From: Alphaproteobacteria bacterium
GTDB taxonomy: Bacteria > Pseudomonadota > Alphaproteobacteria > UBA828
Assembly (NCBI GenBank): GCA_022826345.1
Contig: JAJDVB010000198.1
Location: 1 to 21,360 of the forward strand
Direction of reading: 5' to 3'
DNA length: 21,360 nt
A model generated the notes under the pieces. That model saw only the letters and a program-made list of their open reading frames with translations, was not told the DNA's origin and did not search any database. The position numbers were made by a program, and so were the translations under genes. Each line of letters starts with the position of its first letter. Positions within the stretch are counted from its first letter, which is position 1. Shown here in pieces: positions 1-7,475 of this stretch.

Positions 1-497
1 ATGGCGCGGCGCGCGACCGCCTCGGCGTCGAGGCCTTCCACATCGATCAGCGCCCGCGCGGCGGCCAGCGCGTACGAGCCGCCGGAGCCGATGCCGATCA
101 GCCCGTCCGCCGGCTCCAGCACGTCGCCGGTGCCGGTGAGCACGAGCGAGGCCTCGGCGTCTGCGACCGCCATCATCGCTTCCAGCCGGCGCAGGTAGCG
201 GTCCGTGCGCCAGTCCTTGGCGAGCTCGACGCAGGCGCGGGTGAGCTGGCCGGGGTGCTGCTCCAGCTTGCCCTCGAGCCGCTCGAAGAGGGTGAAGGCG
301 TCCGCCGTGGCACCTGCGAAGCCCGCGACGATGTTGCCCTCGCCGAGGCGCCGGACCTTGCGGGCGTTCGCCTTGATGACCGTCTGCCCGAGCGTGACCT
401 GGCCGTCGCCCGCGACGACCACCTGGCCCCCCTTGCGGACGGAGAGCACGGTCGTCCCGTGCCACACCGGCCCGCCGCGCCGTTCTTCCTCGCCCAT
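1..497 (-). CDS. hslV: ATP-dependent protease subunit HslV, partial (3' end beyond window)
   Basis: HslV is the threonine peptidase of the cytoplasmic HslUV (ClpYQ) chaperone-protease, a double hexamer that degrades misfolded and regulatory proteins after unfolding by HslU. Reading in from 497, the protein begins [19 protein letters not shown] and continues through [57 protein letters not shown] and [10 protein letters not shown], all family hallmarks. The nucleophile should be the Thr at residue 15, after propeptide cleavage, as in the alphaproteobacterial WHGTT type. About 165 codons are present; the last few residues lie left of position 1, and hslU is expected beyond. An AGGAGG lies at 500-505, only 2 bases from the ATG, which is unusually close. 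A candidate RpoH promoter lies at 533-560. The gene is divergent from rpmB. Identity is very secure. Confidence 0.96.
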   Translation of the reverse strand, partial: MGEEERRGGPVWHGTTVLSVRKGGQVVVAGDGQVTLGQTVIKANARKVRRLGEGNIVAGFAGATADAFTLFERLEGKLEQHPGQLTRACVELAKDWRTDRYLRRLEAMMAVADAEASLVLTGTGDVLEPADGLIGIGSGGSYALAAARALIDVEGLDAEAVARRA

Positions 498-532
498 GTC
501 CTCCTGCCGAACCCGCTGTGCCGCGCCGCACC

Positions 533-560
533 ATGTGGGCATTCCGCGCGCACGGTCAAG
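533..560 (-). promoter_or_regulatory. Candidate RpoH (heat-shock) promoter of hslV
   Basis: Read on the minus strand, CTTGAC (560-555) preceded by CC is followed after 16 bases by CCACAT (538-533). This resembles the CTTGAA / CCATAT-type boxes of alphaproteobacterial RpoH promoters. Transcription would start near 526, giving a leader of about 28 bases before the hslV ATG at 497. HslV is a classic heat-shock gene, which supports the reading. The same upstream box also resembles a sigma70 -35 (TTGACC), but no good sigma70 -10 follows. Confidence 0.45.
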
Positions 561-616
561 GGCGGGGCGGGAATGCCGCGCGCTCGGCCGGGTCGCGCGC
601 TCATGGGCGCCCGAAC

Positions 617-645
617 TTGACGGACTCGCGTGTACCCTCTAAATA
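617..645 (+). promoter_or_regulatory. Sigma70-type promoter of rpmB
   Basis: TTGACG (617-622) and TAAATA (640-645) are separated by exactly 17 bases, each close to the housekeeping consensus. Transcription would start near 652, leaving a leader of about 24 bases that contains the GGAG ribosome site (664-667) of rpmB. A strong promoter suits a ribosomal protein gene. Confidence 0.7.
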
Positions 646-675
646 GCCCGCTCTTTCCTCCACGGAGCGAGACCC

Positions 676-966
676 ATGGCACGCCGCTGCGAGCTGACCG
701 GCAAGGGCGTCCTGACCGGCAACAACGTGAGCCACGCCCACAACAAGACCCGCCGGCGGTTCCTGCCCAATCTGCACGACAAGGCTCTGCACAGCGAGGC
801 GCTGGGGCGGATGGTGCGGCTCAAGGTCTCGACCAGCGCGATCCGCACGGTGGAACGCCACGGCGGCCTCGACAACTACCTGCTCAAGACCTCGGACGAC
901 CGGCTCTCCCAGGGTGCGCGGCGCATCAAGCGCCAGGTGAAGAGCGCGCGCGCGGCCGCCGAATAG
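676..966 (+). CDS. rpmB: 50S ribosomal protein L28
   Basis: L28 is a small basic protein of the large ribosomal subunit. The 96-residue product starts [20 protein letters not shown] and contains [12 protein letters not shown], a typical L28 N-terminal half, followed by the longer C-terminal extension usual in Alphaproteobacteria ([19 protein letters not shown] and a Lys/Arg-rich tail). The full length matches the family. A GGAG sits about 8 bases before the ATG. The zinc-binding Cys pairs found in some L28 proteins are absent; only one Cys is present. The gene appears monocistronic: a strong promoter precedes it and two intergenic repeats follow it. Confidence 0.98.
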   Translation: MARRCELTGKGVLTGNNVSHAHNKTRRRFLPNLHDKALHSEALGRMVRLKVSTSAIRTVERHGGLDNYLLKTSDDRLSQGARRIKRQVKSARAAAE

Positions 967-975
967 CTTTAGTCG

Positions 976-998
976 TTCCCTCAGGCGCCGGGCGCTCG
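976..998 (+). repeat. Short copy of the dispersed intergenic repeat (head module only)
   Basis: These 23 bases are identical to the head of the repeat copy at 8476-8498 and differ by two bases from the heads at 1044-1160 and 12214-12390. The sequence contains the self-complementary GCGCCGGGCGC. It starts 9 bases after the rpmB stop codon and is not followed by the rest of the element. Confidence 0.75.
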
Positions 999-1043
999 TA
1001 TCGCTGCCCCACCTCCCGCTGTCGCCCTCCCGAGTCTTTTTCT

Positions 1044-1160
1044 TTTCCCTCAATCGCCGGGCGCTCGCTCCGCTCGCTTGGCTACGCGCCTTAGGCGCAT
1101 CGTGCGCCTGCGCACGTGACCGTGCGACGCGCGGTCGCGCCGTCCGGGCCTGCGGCCCGA
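1044..1160 (+). repeat. Dispersed intergenic repeat, copy A
   Basis: The head (TTCCCTCAATCGCCGGGCGC) and following CTCGCTCCGCTCGCTTGGCT match the minus-strand copy at 12214-12390 base for base. A middle GCGCGGTCGCGCCGTCCGGG is also shared with that copy. The end forms a hairpin CGGGCC-TGC-GGCCCG (1145-1159). The pyrimidine-rich hairpin module of the other two large copies is missing here. It lies downstream of rpmB in rpmB's orientation. No ORF of credible content covers it. Confidence 0.85.
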
Positions 1161-1197
1161 CCCCAATGCACGTTAGCCCCCCGTGTGTCCGCGTGCG

Positions 1198-1226
1198 TTG
1201 GCCGGCCGCCAAGCGCGCCGTATAGT
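1198..1226 (+). promoter_or_regulatory. Sigma70-type promoter of the VUT transporter-upp unit
   Basis: TTGGCC (1198-1203) and TATAGT (1221-1226) are 17 bases apart. The -10 box ends only 8 bases before the ATG at 1235, so transcription should start at about 1232-1234. The message would be leaderless or nearly so, and no Shine-Dalgarno is visible before this ATG. Confidence 0.6.
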
Positions 1227-1234
1227 CCGCGGCC

Positions 1235-1819
1235 ATGAAGGCGAGCGTGCCCGCGGCGCTGTGGCTCCCCATCGCCGCGATGATGGCGGTGATCGGGGTC
1301 TCCAACGTCGCCGTCCAGCACGCGATCAACGACTGGCTGACCTGGGGCGCGTTCACCTACCCGCTGGCGTTCCTGGTGACCGACCTCACCAACCGGGCGT
1401 GGGGGCCGGCGCGGGCGCGCACGGTGGCCTACGTGGGCTTCCCGTTCGGGATGGGGCTCTCCATCGTGCTCGCGGTGGCGGCGGACATCCCGCTGTGGGA
1501 AGGCGTGCGCGTGGCGCTGGCCTCGGGCTTCGCCTTCATCTGCGCGCAGCTCTTCGACATCGCGCTGTTCCACCGGCTGCGGCGCGGCCTCTGGTGGCGG
1601 GCGCCTCTGGTCTCGTCACTCTCGGCCTCTGCTTTGGATACCGCGATCTTCTTCAGCGCGGCCTTCGCGCTCACGGGCCTGCCGTGGGTGACCTGGGCGC
1701 TCGGCGACTTCGCCATCAAGGTCGGGATGGCGGCGGTCCTGCTCATTCCCTTCCGGCTGCTCATGCCCGTCATCGTCCCCTCCCTCTACGGCGACCCCCA
1801 ACCTCAGGCGAACCGATAG
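1235..1819 (+). CDS. yhhQ: VUT-family (YhhQ-like) queuosine precursor transporter
   Basis: This is an inner-membrane protein of the VUT family (former DUF165), whose E. coli member YhhQ imports the queuosine precursors preQ0/preQ1. The 194-residue product shows about six hydrophobic segments (roughly residues 8-28, 38-52, 63-83, 92-112, 122-145, 153-177) and the family motif [17 protein letters not shown] near residues 50-66. It is followed after 4 bases by upp, so both are probably cotranscribed, although a base salvage link is only a loose theme. The start is the ATG 8 bases after a good -10 box, implying a leaderless mRNA. I see no convincing preQ1 riboswitch upstream. The family is secure; the transported substrate is inferred from the family. 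Confidence 0.88.
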   Translation: MKASVPAALWLPIAAMMAVIGVSNVAVQHAINDWLTWGAFTYPLAFLVTDLTNRAWGPARARTVAYVGFPFGMGLSIVLAVAADIPLWEGVRVALASGFAFICAQLFDIALFHRLRRGLWWRAPLVSSLSASALDTAIFFSAAFALTGLPWVTWALGDFAIKVGMAAVLLIPFRLLMPVIVPSLYGDPQPQANR

Positions 1820-1823
1820 CCCC

Positions 1824-2471
1824 ATGACCGAGAACCCGTTCCCCAACCTCCACGTGGTCGACCACCCGCTGGTGCAGCACAAGCTGAGCCACCTGCGCGA
1901 CAAGACGACGTGGACCCCGCTGTTCCGCGATCTCTTGCGCGAGATCGCCCTGCTCATCGGCTACGAGATCACCCGCGGCCTGCCCATGGACTCGCGCACC
2001 ATCGAGACGCCACTGACCGAGATGGAGGCGCCCTTCCTGCGCGGCCGGCAGCCCGCAATCGTGCCGATCCTGCGCGCGGGCCTCGGCATGGCGGAGGGGC
2101 TGGCGGAGCTGCTGCCGACGGCGCCGCTCGGCCACATCGGGCTCTACCGCGACCCCAAGACGCACCGCCCGGTCGAGTATTACGTGCGGCTGCCGGCGGA
2201 CACCAACCGCCTCTTCATCCTGGTCGACCCGATGCTCGCCACCGGCTACTCCGCCTCCTACGCGGTCGACCTGCTCAACCGGAACGGCATCGACGACAGC
2301 AACGTCCGCTTCATGGCAATGGTCGCAGCACCTGAGGGCATGCGCGCCTTCAACGAGAAGCACGCGAGCGTCGAGGTGTGGGCCGCAAGCCTCGACGAGT
2401 GCCTGAACGAGAAGGCCTATATCGTGCCCGGCCTCGGCGACGCCGGCGATCGCCTCTTCGGCACGGACTAG
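1824..2471 (+). CDS. upp: Uracil phosphoribosyltransferase
   Basis: This enzyme salvages uracil: uracil plus PRPP gives UMP and pyrophosphate in the cytoplasm. The 215-residue protein has the PRPP-binding loop [11 protein letters not shown] (about 134-144), the upstream [13 protein letters not shown] segment (80-92) and the uracil-site C-terminus [17 protein letters not shown] (198-214), all diagnostic of UPRT. Length matches the family. It starts 4 bases after the transporter gene with no strong ribosome site, suggesting translational coupling. Downstream is a set of hairpins and then the convergent HMG-CoA lyase gene. Confidence 0.97.
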   Translation: MTENPFPNLHVVDHPLVQHKLSHLRDKTTWTPLFRDLLREIALLIGYEITRGLPMDSRTIETPLTEMEAPFLRGRQPAIVPILRAGLGMAEGLAELLPTAPLGHIGLYRDPKTHRPVEYYVRLPADTNRLFILVDPMLATGYSASYAVDLLNRNGIDDSNVRFMAMVAAPEGMRAFNEKHASVEVWAASLDECLNEKAYIVPGLGDAGDRLFGTD

Positions 2472-2491
2472 AACTATTTTCGCTCACGGCA

Positions 2492-2566
2492 GCCGGCCTC
2501 CGGCCGGCGCCTCCGCGAGGGCGCCGCGGTCGCGGCCTGTCGCGAGCCCGTCAATAACGGGCTCGC
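2492..2566. terminator. Triple-hairpin intergenic region between convergent genes
   Basis: Three consecutive inverted repeats fill the gap between upp and the convergent lyase gene: GCCGGCC-TCC-GGCCGGC (2492-2508); GGCGCCTC-CGC-GAGGGCGCC with one bulged G (2506-2525); and a perfect 10-bp stem GCGAGCCCGT / ACGGGCTCGC with loop CAATA (2542-2566). No T-tract follows on either strand, so these are not canonical intrinsic terminators. Position suggests a bidirectional end or RNA-protecting structure. Confidence 0.5.
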
Positions 2567-2577
2567 TCCCGCTTCAG

Positions 2578-3492
2578 TCAGTTTGCCGCCTTACGCTTCT
2601 CTCTCGAATCCAGGAAGGGCGTGATCCGGCCGCCGAGGCTCTGGCCGGTCAGGTCCTCGGCGATGGCGACCGCGCGGCGCAGGCCGCCCACGTCGATACC
2701 GGTCTCGAAGCCGGCCTCGCTCACCATGAACACCAGGTCCTCGGTGGCGAGGTTGCCGGTGGCGCCCGGCGCAAAGGGGCAGCCGCCGAGGCCGCCGATG
2801 GAGCTGTCGAACTTGCGGATGCCGCACTCGATGGCGACCCAGGTAAGGGTGAGCCCCATGGCGCGGGTGTCGTGGAAGTGGCCGGCGAGGCGCTCCGGCC
2901 CGTAGCGATGCGCAAGCGTCTCGAAGAGGTGCGCCATCTGCGGTGGCGTGCCGGCGCCGGTGGAATCGCCCAGCGCAAGCTCGTCGGCGCCCGCGTCGAA
3001 CATGCGTGCCGCGAGGTCGAACACGGTCTCGGGCGGCACCACGCCCTCGTAGGGGCAGGCGGCGACCACCGAGAGATATGAGCGGGCGCGGATGCCGTCC
3101 GCCTTCGCGCGCCTGATCACCGCCTCGTTGACCCGGATCGCCTCGTCCAGCGACATGTTGATGTTGCGCCGGTTGAAGGTGTCGGTGGCGGCGAGCACCA
3201 GCGCCACGGTGGTGACGCCGGCGTCCACCGCGCGCTCGTAGCCCTTCTCGTTCGGCACCAGGGCCTCGTAGCCCGCGCCCCGATCCTGCGGCAAGCTGGC
3301 GAAGATATCCGAAGCATCCGCCATCTGCGGCACCGCCTTGGGCGAGACGAAGCTCGCGGCCTCGATGGATTGGAGGCCCGCGTCGAGCAGGGCGTCCAGC
3401 AGGCGCAGCTTGCCCTCGGTCGGCACGACGCGCGGCTGGTTCTGGAGCCCGTCCCGGAGCCCCACCTCGTGCACGGTGATGACTTCACTCAT
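2578..3492 (-). CDS. mvaB: Hydroxymethylglutaryl-CoA lyase (HMGL-like)
   Basis: HMG-CoA lyase cleaves 3-hydroxy-3-methylglutaryl-CoA to acetyl-CoA and acetoacetate, the last step of leucine breakdown. The 304-residue TIM-barrel protein shows the key sites: VGLRDGLQN with Arg13 and Asp14, the metal-binding His205 and His207 in GHFHDTRAMG, and the catalytic Cys238 in the loop GGLGGCPFAPGATGN. The length matches bacterial HMGL. An AGGGA lies 8 bases before the ATG. It is the second gene of a unit, 30 bases after the stop of a type III CoA-transferase, so it probably acts on the CoA thioester that enzyme makes. No liuABCD-type genes of leucine catabolism are nearby, so the physiological substrate may be HMG itself or a related 3-hydroxy-acyl-CoA. 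Confidence 0.93.
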   Translation of the reverse strand: MSEVITVHEVGLRDGLQNQPRVVPTEGKLRLLDALLDAGLQSIEAASFVSPKAVPQMADASDIFASLPQDRGAGYEALVPNEKGYERAVDAGVTTVALVLAATDTFNRRNINMSLDEAIRVNEAVIRRAKADGIRARSYLSVVAACPYEGVVPPETVFDLAARMFDAGADELALGDSTGAGTPPQMAHLFETLAHRYGPERLAGHFHDTRAMGLTLTWVAIECGIRKFDSSIGGLGGCPFAPGATGNLATEDLVFMVSEAGFETGIDVGGLRRAVAIAEDLTGQSLGGRITPFLDSREKRKAAN

Positions 3493-3522
3493 CGTTCATT
3501 TCCCTGCGTCTGTGCCTGCAGT

Positions 3523-4722
3523 TCAGGCTATCACACCTGCTTCCCTGAGCCGGGAGAGATCAGCGTCGCTCTTGCCGCATAGGCCGCTCAACACTTCGTC
3601 CGTATGCTGGCCGAGGAGCGGCGGCGGGTCGTAGCTCTCGCCCGGCGTCTCGCTCAGCTTGATCGGGTTGCCCGTGGTGCGGAAGGAGCCGCCCTCCGGG
3701 TGCTCGATCTCGACCACCATGTCGCGGGCCTGCACCTGCACGTCGGTGAGCGCGTGGGCCACGTCGTTGACCGGTCCGCAGGGCACACGGGCCGCGCGCA
3801 GCCTCTCCAGCCACTCGTCGCAGCCGCGCGCCGCAAGCGCCTCCGTGATCGCGCCGACCACCTCCTCCCGATGGTCGCGCCGGCCCTCGTAGCCGTCGAA
3901 GCGCGCATCCTGGAGCGCCGGGCTCCCCAGCACGTCCCTGAGCCTGGCCCACTGGTCGTCCTTCACCACCGCGATGATGAGCCACCGGTCCTTGGTCCGG
4001 AATGTATCGTACGGCACGTAGACCGAATGCGCGTTGCCGAACTGGCGCGGCACATCGCCGGAGAGCAGGTGCATCGCGGCGATGTAGCTCAGGAGCGAGA
4101 CCTGGCAGTCCTGCATGGAGAGGTCGATATGCTGGCCCCGCCCGGTGACCTCGCGCGCGTGCAGCGCCGCCAGCATGGCGACCGCGCCGAAGAGCCCGCT
4201 GGAGAGGTCGCCCATGGGGACGCCCGCCCGGATCGGCGGCCCTCCGGCCTCGCCGGTGATCGACATGCCGCCGCCATAGCCCTGGGCCACCACGTCGAAG
4301 GCGGTGCGGTCGCAGTCCGGCCCCTTTTCGCCGAAGCCGGTCACGCTGCAGGTGACGATGCGGGGGTTGAGCGCGGCGAGCGTCGCGTGGTCGATGCCGA
4401 GCCGCTCAGGAACGCCCGGGCGGAAGTTGTTGACGACGATGTCGGCCTTCGCCGCGAGCTCGTGGAAGAGAGCGCGGCCCTCGTCCCGCTTCAGGTCGAT
4501 GCCGACGCTCTTCTTGTTGCGATTGAGGGTGCGGAAGTAGGGCCCCATGCCCTTGTAGGCGTAGCGGGGGTCGTCGGCGAGCAGGCCGCGGGTCATCTCG
4601 CCGCTGCCCGGCGGCTCCACCTTGATGGTCTGGGCGCCGAGGTCGGCCAGCAGCATCGTCGCGAAGGGGCCCGACAGCATGTGCGTCAGGTCGAGCATCA
4701 CGATGTCCGAAAGAGCCTTCAT
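3523..4722 (-). CDS. Type III (CaiB/BaiF) CoA-transferase
   Basis: This family moves CoA between carboxylic acids or epimerises acyl-CoAs. The 399-residue protein has the N-terminal fold LDLTHMLSGPFATMLLADLG, the NRNKKSVGIDLK segment (68-78), VNNFRPG (97-103), the catalytic Asp172 in PMGDLSSGLFG (aligned from memory with Asp169 of formyl-CoA transferase) and GRGQHIDLSMQD (194-205). I chose the ATG at 4722 over the upstream GTG at 4761, because the conserved fold begins there and the promoter at 4760-4789 would place the GTG before the transcription start. It is first in a unit with the HMG-CoA lyase. The human relative SUGCT makes HMG-CoA/glutaryl-CoA from succinyl-CoA, so a similar reaction is an attractive but unproven guess. 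Confidence 0.93.
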   Translation of the reverse strand: MKALSDIVMLDLTHMLSGPFATMLLADLGAQTIKVEPPGSGEMTRGLLADDPRYAYKGMGPYFRTLNRNKKSVGIDLKRDEGRALFHELAAKADIVVNNFRPGVPERLGIDHATLAALNPRIVTCSVTGFGEKGPDCDRTAFDVVAQGYGGGMSITGEAGGPPIRAGVPMGDLSSGLFGAVAMLAALHAREVTGRGQHIDLSMQDCQVSLLSYIAAMHLLSGDVPRQFGNAHSVYVPYDTFRTKDRWLIIAVVKDDQWARLRDVLGSPALQDARFDGYEGRRDHREEVVGAITEALAARGCDEWLERLRAARVPCGPVNDVAHALTDVQVQARDMVVEIEHPEGGSFRTTGNPIKLSETPGESYDPPPLLGQHTDEVLSGLCGKSDADLSRLREAGVIA

Positions 4723-4759
4723 CGGGGGCGTCGGGCGTGCGCTGATGGGAAGGGCGCAC

Positions 4760-4789
4760 ACTCTATGGCCCGCGCCCGCGGCCGGTCAA
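4760..4789 (-). promoter_or_regulatory. Candidate promoter of the CoA-transferase-lyase unit
   Basis: On the minus strand TTGACC (4789-4784) and TAGAGT (4765-4760) are 18 bases apart. Transcription would start near 4753, about 30 bases before the ATG at 4722. The -35 is good and the -10 matches four of six positions. Confidence 0.5.
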
Positions 4790-4952
4790 TGCGCGCCGCC
4801 CAGATAGGGGTCGCTGGTCGTGTCCATGTCACCGGGGCGCATCGCCGTGCTTCGCCGCGTCCAGTCGCCGCCGGAAGCCGGTGTCCCAACCCCCATACAT
4901 GCTATTGGCCGCCGCCGACCCCCGACTTCATGCTATGTCGTCGTATCTCGAG

Positions 4953-6104
4953 ATGACCAACACTGCGCCATTCGAGTTCCTGTGCTTGAGCCGCGATCTT
5001 TCGCAGCGGCGGGTGATCGAGCGCGTGCTGGGTCGAGAGGGCCGGGTCGACTGGATTCTGCTTCGCCCGATAGGCCTGCGCCGGTATGAAGAAGCGCGCG
5101 CAGTTGCCGAAAGAGCACTGCCCAATGCGCCAAACCAGCCGTCTGGCTGGCTGATGCGAACGCTCAAACTGTGGCACCTCAGAGCGCAATATGCCGGTGC
5201 ACGGCGGCTGTTCCAGCGCCGCAGGGCCGCCGTCGCCGTGGCTTGGGGCGCCAGCGACGGAGGGCGTATGGCCTTCATGGAAGGTGCACGGGCTGCTGGC
5301 GCGCAACGGCTATACCTCGAACTCGCGCCGCTACCCGGGCGGATTACGGTCGACCCGCGCGGGGTCAATGCGCTCTGTTCGTTGCCCCGAACGCTCGAGC
5401 CCTATCTGGCATGGGCCGACAAACATGCACCCGACCGAAAGGCATGGCGCGCGGCGCGGGGCGACATCCGGCAGCGCACCGCCTCCCGATCACGGGTCAG
5501 CGATGACGGATTGCCGTCCCTGGATGAGCCTTTCCTTTTCGTACCGTTACAGGTTCCCAAAGACACCCAGGTCCGGCTGTTTGGTGGCGAGTTCAAGAGC
5601 GTCGATGTCTTTGTGTCGTCCCTTGCGGCGGCAGCCAGTTCGCTGCCCGATGGCTGGCATCTGCGGCTCAAGGAACACCCCTCGACCCAGGTCTCGGTTG
5701 TCGAAGCGGTCCGCGCTGCCGGCACGTCCCGGATCTGGCTGGACAATGACACCGACACGTTCGAGCAAGTCGCCGCGTCGCGCGGTGTGGTCACGGTCAA
5801 CTCCTCGGTCGGGATCCAGGCGTTCTATTTCGACAAGCCGGTGGTGGTCTGCGGACAGGCCTTCTGGGCCATCCCCGGAATTGCTACACCGGCGCCTGAC
5901 CTGGAGAGCCTCAAGGACGTCTTTGCCGAGGCCGAGACACTTGATTTCAATACGGACGCTCGCGACGTCTTCATGAGCTACTTGTCCTCGGTCTATTTCC
6001 CTGCGACTGACGGGATCGGATCGGCCGCAAGCATCGCTGAGCGGCTGGCCGGGCCGGATGCGTACGGCTTCTGGAAGGTCGGACCAAGAGCATCAAGATT
6101 GTAG
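4953..6104 (+). CDS. Capsule polysaccharide biosynthesis protein (KpsS/KpsC-like)
   Basis: The family (Capsule_synth, typified by KpsC and KpsS) adds Kdo residues to the lipid anchor of group 2 capsules at the cytoplasmic face of the inner membrane. The 383-residue product has the order typical of KpsS: FLFVPLQVPKDTQV (about 195-208), the HP motif LRLKEHPS (237-244), then VTVNSSVGIQAFYFDKPVVV (280-299). The start is uncertain: in-frame GTG 4881, ATG 4899 and ATG 4935 lie upstream. I chose 4953 because the first predicted strand (FEFLCLSRD) begins just after it and the earlier 24 residues look like translated leader. None has a clear ribosome site. It converges with a glycosyltransferase gene, and no other kps genes are present, so the exact acceptor glycan is unknown. 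Confidence 0.85.
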   Translation: MTNTAPFEFLCLSRDLSQRRVIERVLGREGRVDWILLRPIGLRRYEEARAVAERALPNAPNQPSGWLMRTLKLWHLRAQYAGARRLFQRRRAAVAVAWGASDGGRMAFMEGARAAGAQRLYLELAPLPGRITVDPRGVNALCSLPRTLEPYLAWADKHAPDRKAWRAARGDIRQRTASRSRVSDDGLPSLDEPFLFVPLQVPKDTQVRLFGGEFKSVDVFVSSLAAAASSLPDGWHLRLKEHPSTQVSVVEAVRAAGTSRIWLDNDTDTFEQVAASRGVVTVNSSVGIQAFYFDKPVVVCGQAFWAIPGIATPAPDLESLKDVFAEAETLDFNTDARDVFMSYLSSVYFPATDGIGSAASIAERLAGPDAYGFWKVGPRASRL

Positions 6105-6256
6105 AGAACCCGCGAGTTCGGCTCGGACAAATCGGCGATCCATCGCGGCCCGAAGGAACAAGCACGTCTTGCCCGTCAAGAACGGGGCTGCCTCGGTCAT
6201 CGCGGATCAAAGAACCGCGCTAAATTCGCCAGACAAATTGCAGCGCATCTCCTTGC

Positions 6257-7159
6257 TCACCGCTGCGGGTTTCGTCGCGCTCGTAGAAAGGTGCGGAAAA
6301 CCGAGTTCAGCGTGCTTTGCCGGTATCGGCCCTTGGTGAGGTGCCGGATTTGACACACCCCCGAGAGTTCGATGGGCACGCCATGCGTGCCGAGTAGCCA
6401 CCGGAACGCTGAGTCTTCATAGCATTTGCGCCAGTGCTTGGCTGGCTTCTGGTAGACAGGTATCGACTCGCAGTATCCGAACGCGCGTGCGAGGTCCCCG
6501 TGCACGATCTGATAAGGGCCCATTGCTCTCTTCGCCGGTCCCAGGCGATACGGGAACGCTTGCAGCGGAAGGTCAATGAGCGCTGGACCCGTTCGACCTC
6601 GCTGCAAGACGGGATCCTTTTCCAGCAATAGCGCGGTTGCATGAATCGAGGCAGGAAAGACGAGCATGTCGTCCCTGTCCTGAAGTAGCTCCGCCAGGGA
6701 ATCCAAGCACCCCTCCCCGAAGACGACATCGGCGTCAGTGAACCAAACCCAATCGGCGGTGCTGCGCTTCGCCGAAAGATTGCGACCGATGCCACGCCGA
6801 AACAGGGATTCGTTCGGCAACGGCTGCCAGTCCCATGTGATGCCTGGAAGCTCAATCTCTCCGAAGAAACGCAGCACCTCCTGGGTTTGTTCATCTTCGG
6901 GGGAGTAATACACCGTCATCGTGAGGTCGCATCTCGAGCTTCGATGAACAACGAGAGAGCTGAGCTGATAGGTCAGGAAATGGCCGTAGCGCCAACAGTG
7001 GCTCACGATGTGCAGGCGAAGCCGGCCCCGGCGCTTCGCTCTGGGAATTCGCACGGGATCGACCCGGCGAAACCAGGAGACGGGAAGGAATCGCCTCGCG
7101 ACGAACTGGTAAAGCAGCACGGCGCCCAATTCGCCGATGTCCGATTTCAGCAAATCCAA
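6257..7159 (-). CDS. Glycosyltransferase, family 2-like (GT-A fold)
   Basis: This is a probable nucleotide-sugar-dependent glycosyltransferase of surface-glycan synthesis. The 300-residue product has an N-terminal strand LRLHIVSHCW (48-57), a Rossmann-like half, GIGRNLSAKRSTADWVWF (123-140) and the metal-binding DxD motif in FTDADVVF (Asp142, Asp144), then a C-terminal segment with KHWRKCYEDSAFRWLL. The most upstream possible start is a TTG at 7159, just inside an in-frame stop; a GTG at 7120 and other codons are alternatives, and no strong ribosome site is visible. It converges with the KpsS-like gene across a 152-base gap in which I see no gene. Composition appears less GC-rich than the surroundings. 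Donor and acceptor sugars cannot be read from the sequence. Confidence 0.82.
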   Translation of the reverse strand: MDLLKSDIGELGAVLLYQFVARRFLPVSWFRRVDPVRIPRAKRRGRLRLHIVSHCWRYGHFLTYQLSSLVVHRSSRCDLTMTVYYSPEDEQTQEVLRFFGEIELPGITWDWQPLPNESLFRRGIGRNLSAKRSTADWVWFTDADVVFGEGCLDSLAELLQDRDDMLVFPASIHATALLLEKDPVLQRGRTGPALIDLPLQAFPYRLGPAKRAMGPYQIVHGDLARAFGYCESIPVYQKPAKHWRKCYEDSAFRWLLGTHGVPIELSGVCQIRHLTKGRYRQSTLNSVFRTFLRARRNPQR

Positions 7160-7475
7160 TTCTCTGCGAGTGATTCACCGCGCCCGCGTACAGCCCACAA
7201 CCAGAACCGATTCCAGTGCGCCGACGCATTCCTGTCGGCAGCAATTCTACGCAGGTTGTTCGTGCATCGTGGCTCAAGCCCCGCCGCACTCATGCGCCGG
7301 AATGGCTCATTTTGCAACACAAGCGGCAGGAACGAACGCACCACGTAACCGCGCGTGGTTGCGTCGGGCGGGCGAAAGATTGGTTGGGTGTCAACGCGGC
7401 GGCAGCCGGCCTCGGGCCGCATGGCGGCGCCCCCCGTGATACCATCGCCCGGCGGTGGAGCGTAGGGAGGAAAGC
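7160..7475. other. Intergenic region with no recognisable gene
   Basis: This 316-base gap separates the divergent glycosyltransferase and Gfo/Idh/MocA genes. Open frames crossing it give no recognisable protein, and the 91-codon minus-strand frame (7147-7422) looks like chance. It holds the upstream sequences of both genes, a small imperfect inverted repeat (ACCACG/CGTGGT, 7340-7359), a 14-base match (CGGCAGCCGGCCTC, near 7400) to the hairpin region after upp, and a strong AGGGAGGA ribosome site at 7464-7471. I could not identify a convincing promoter. Confidence 0.6.

Noticed and set aside
967..1234. A preQ1 riboswitch before the VUT transporter
   Set aside because: The transporter promoter lies 8 bases before the ATG, leaving no leader; the region upstream is repeat sequence.
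4881..4952. Extended N-terminus (GTG 4881) of the KpsS-like protein
   Set aside because: The extra 24 residues look unlike the family start; the GGAAG nearby is only 3 bases from the GTG. It remains possible.
3604..4956. A 450-codon plus-strand frame over the CoA-transferase gene
   Set aside because: It mirrors the true minus-strand gene, which has all catalytic motifs; the plus frame has no known domain.
7147..7422. A 91-codon minus-strand frame upstream of the GT-A gene
   Set aside because: No recognisable protein pattern, and it overlaps the true gene's start in a different frame. It might be a fragment of a longer glycosyltransferase N-terminus, but I see no supporting motif.
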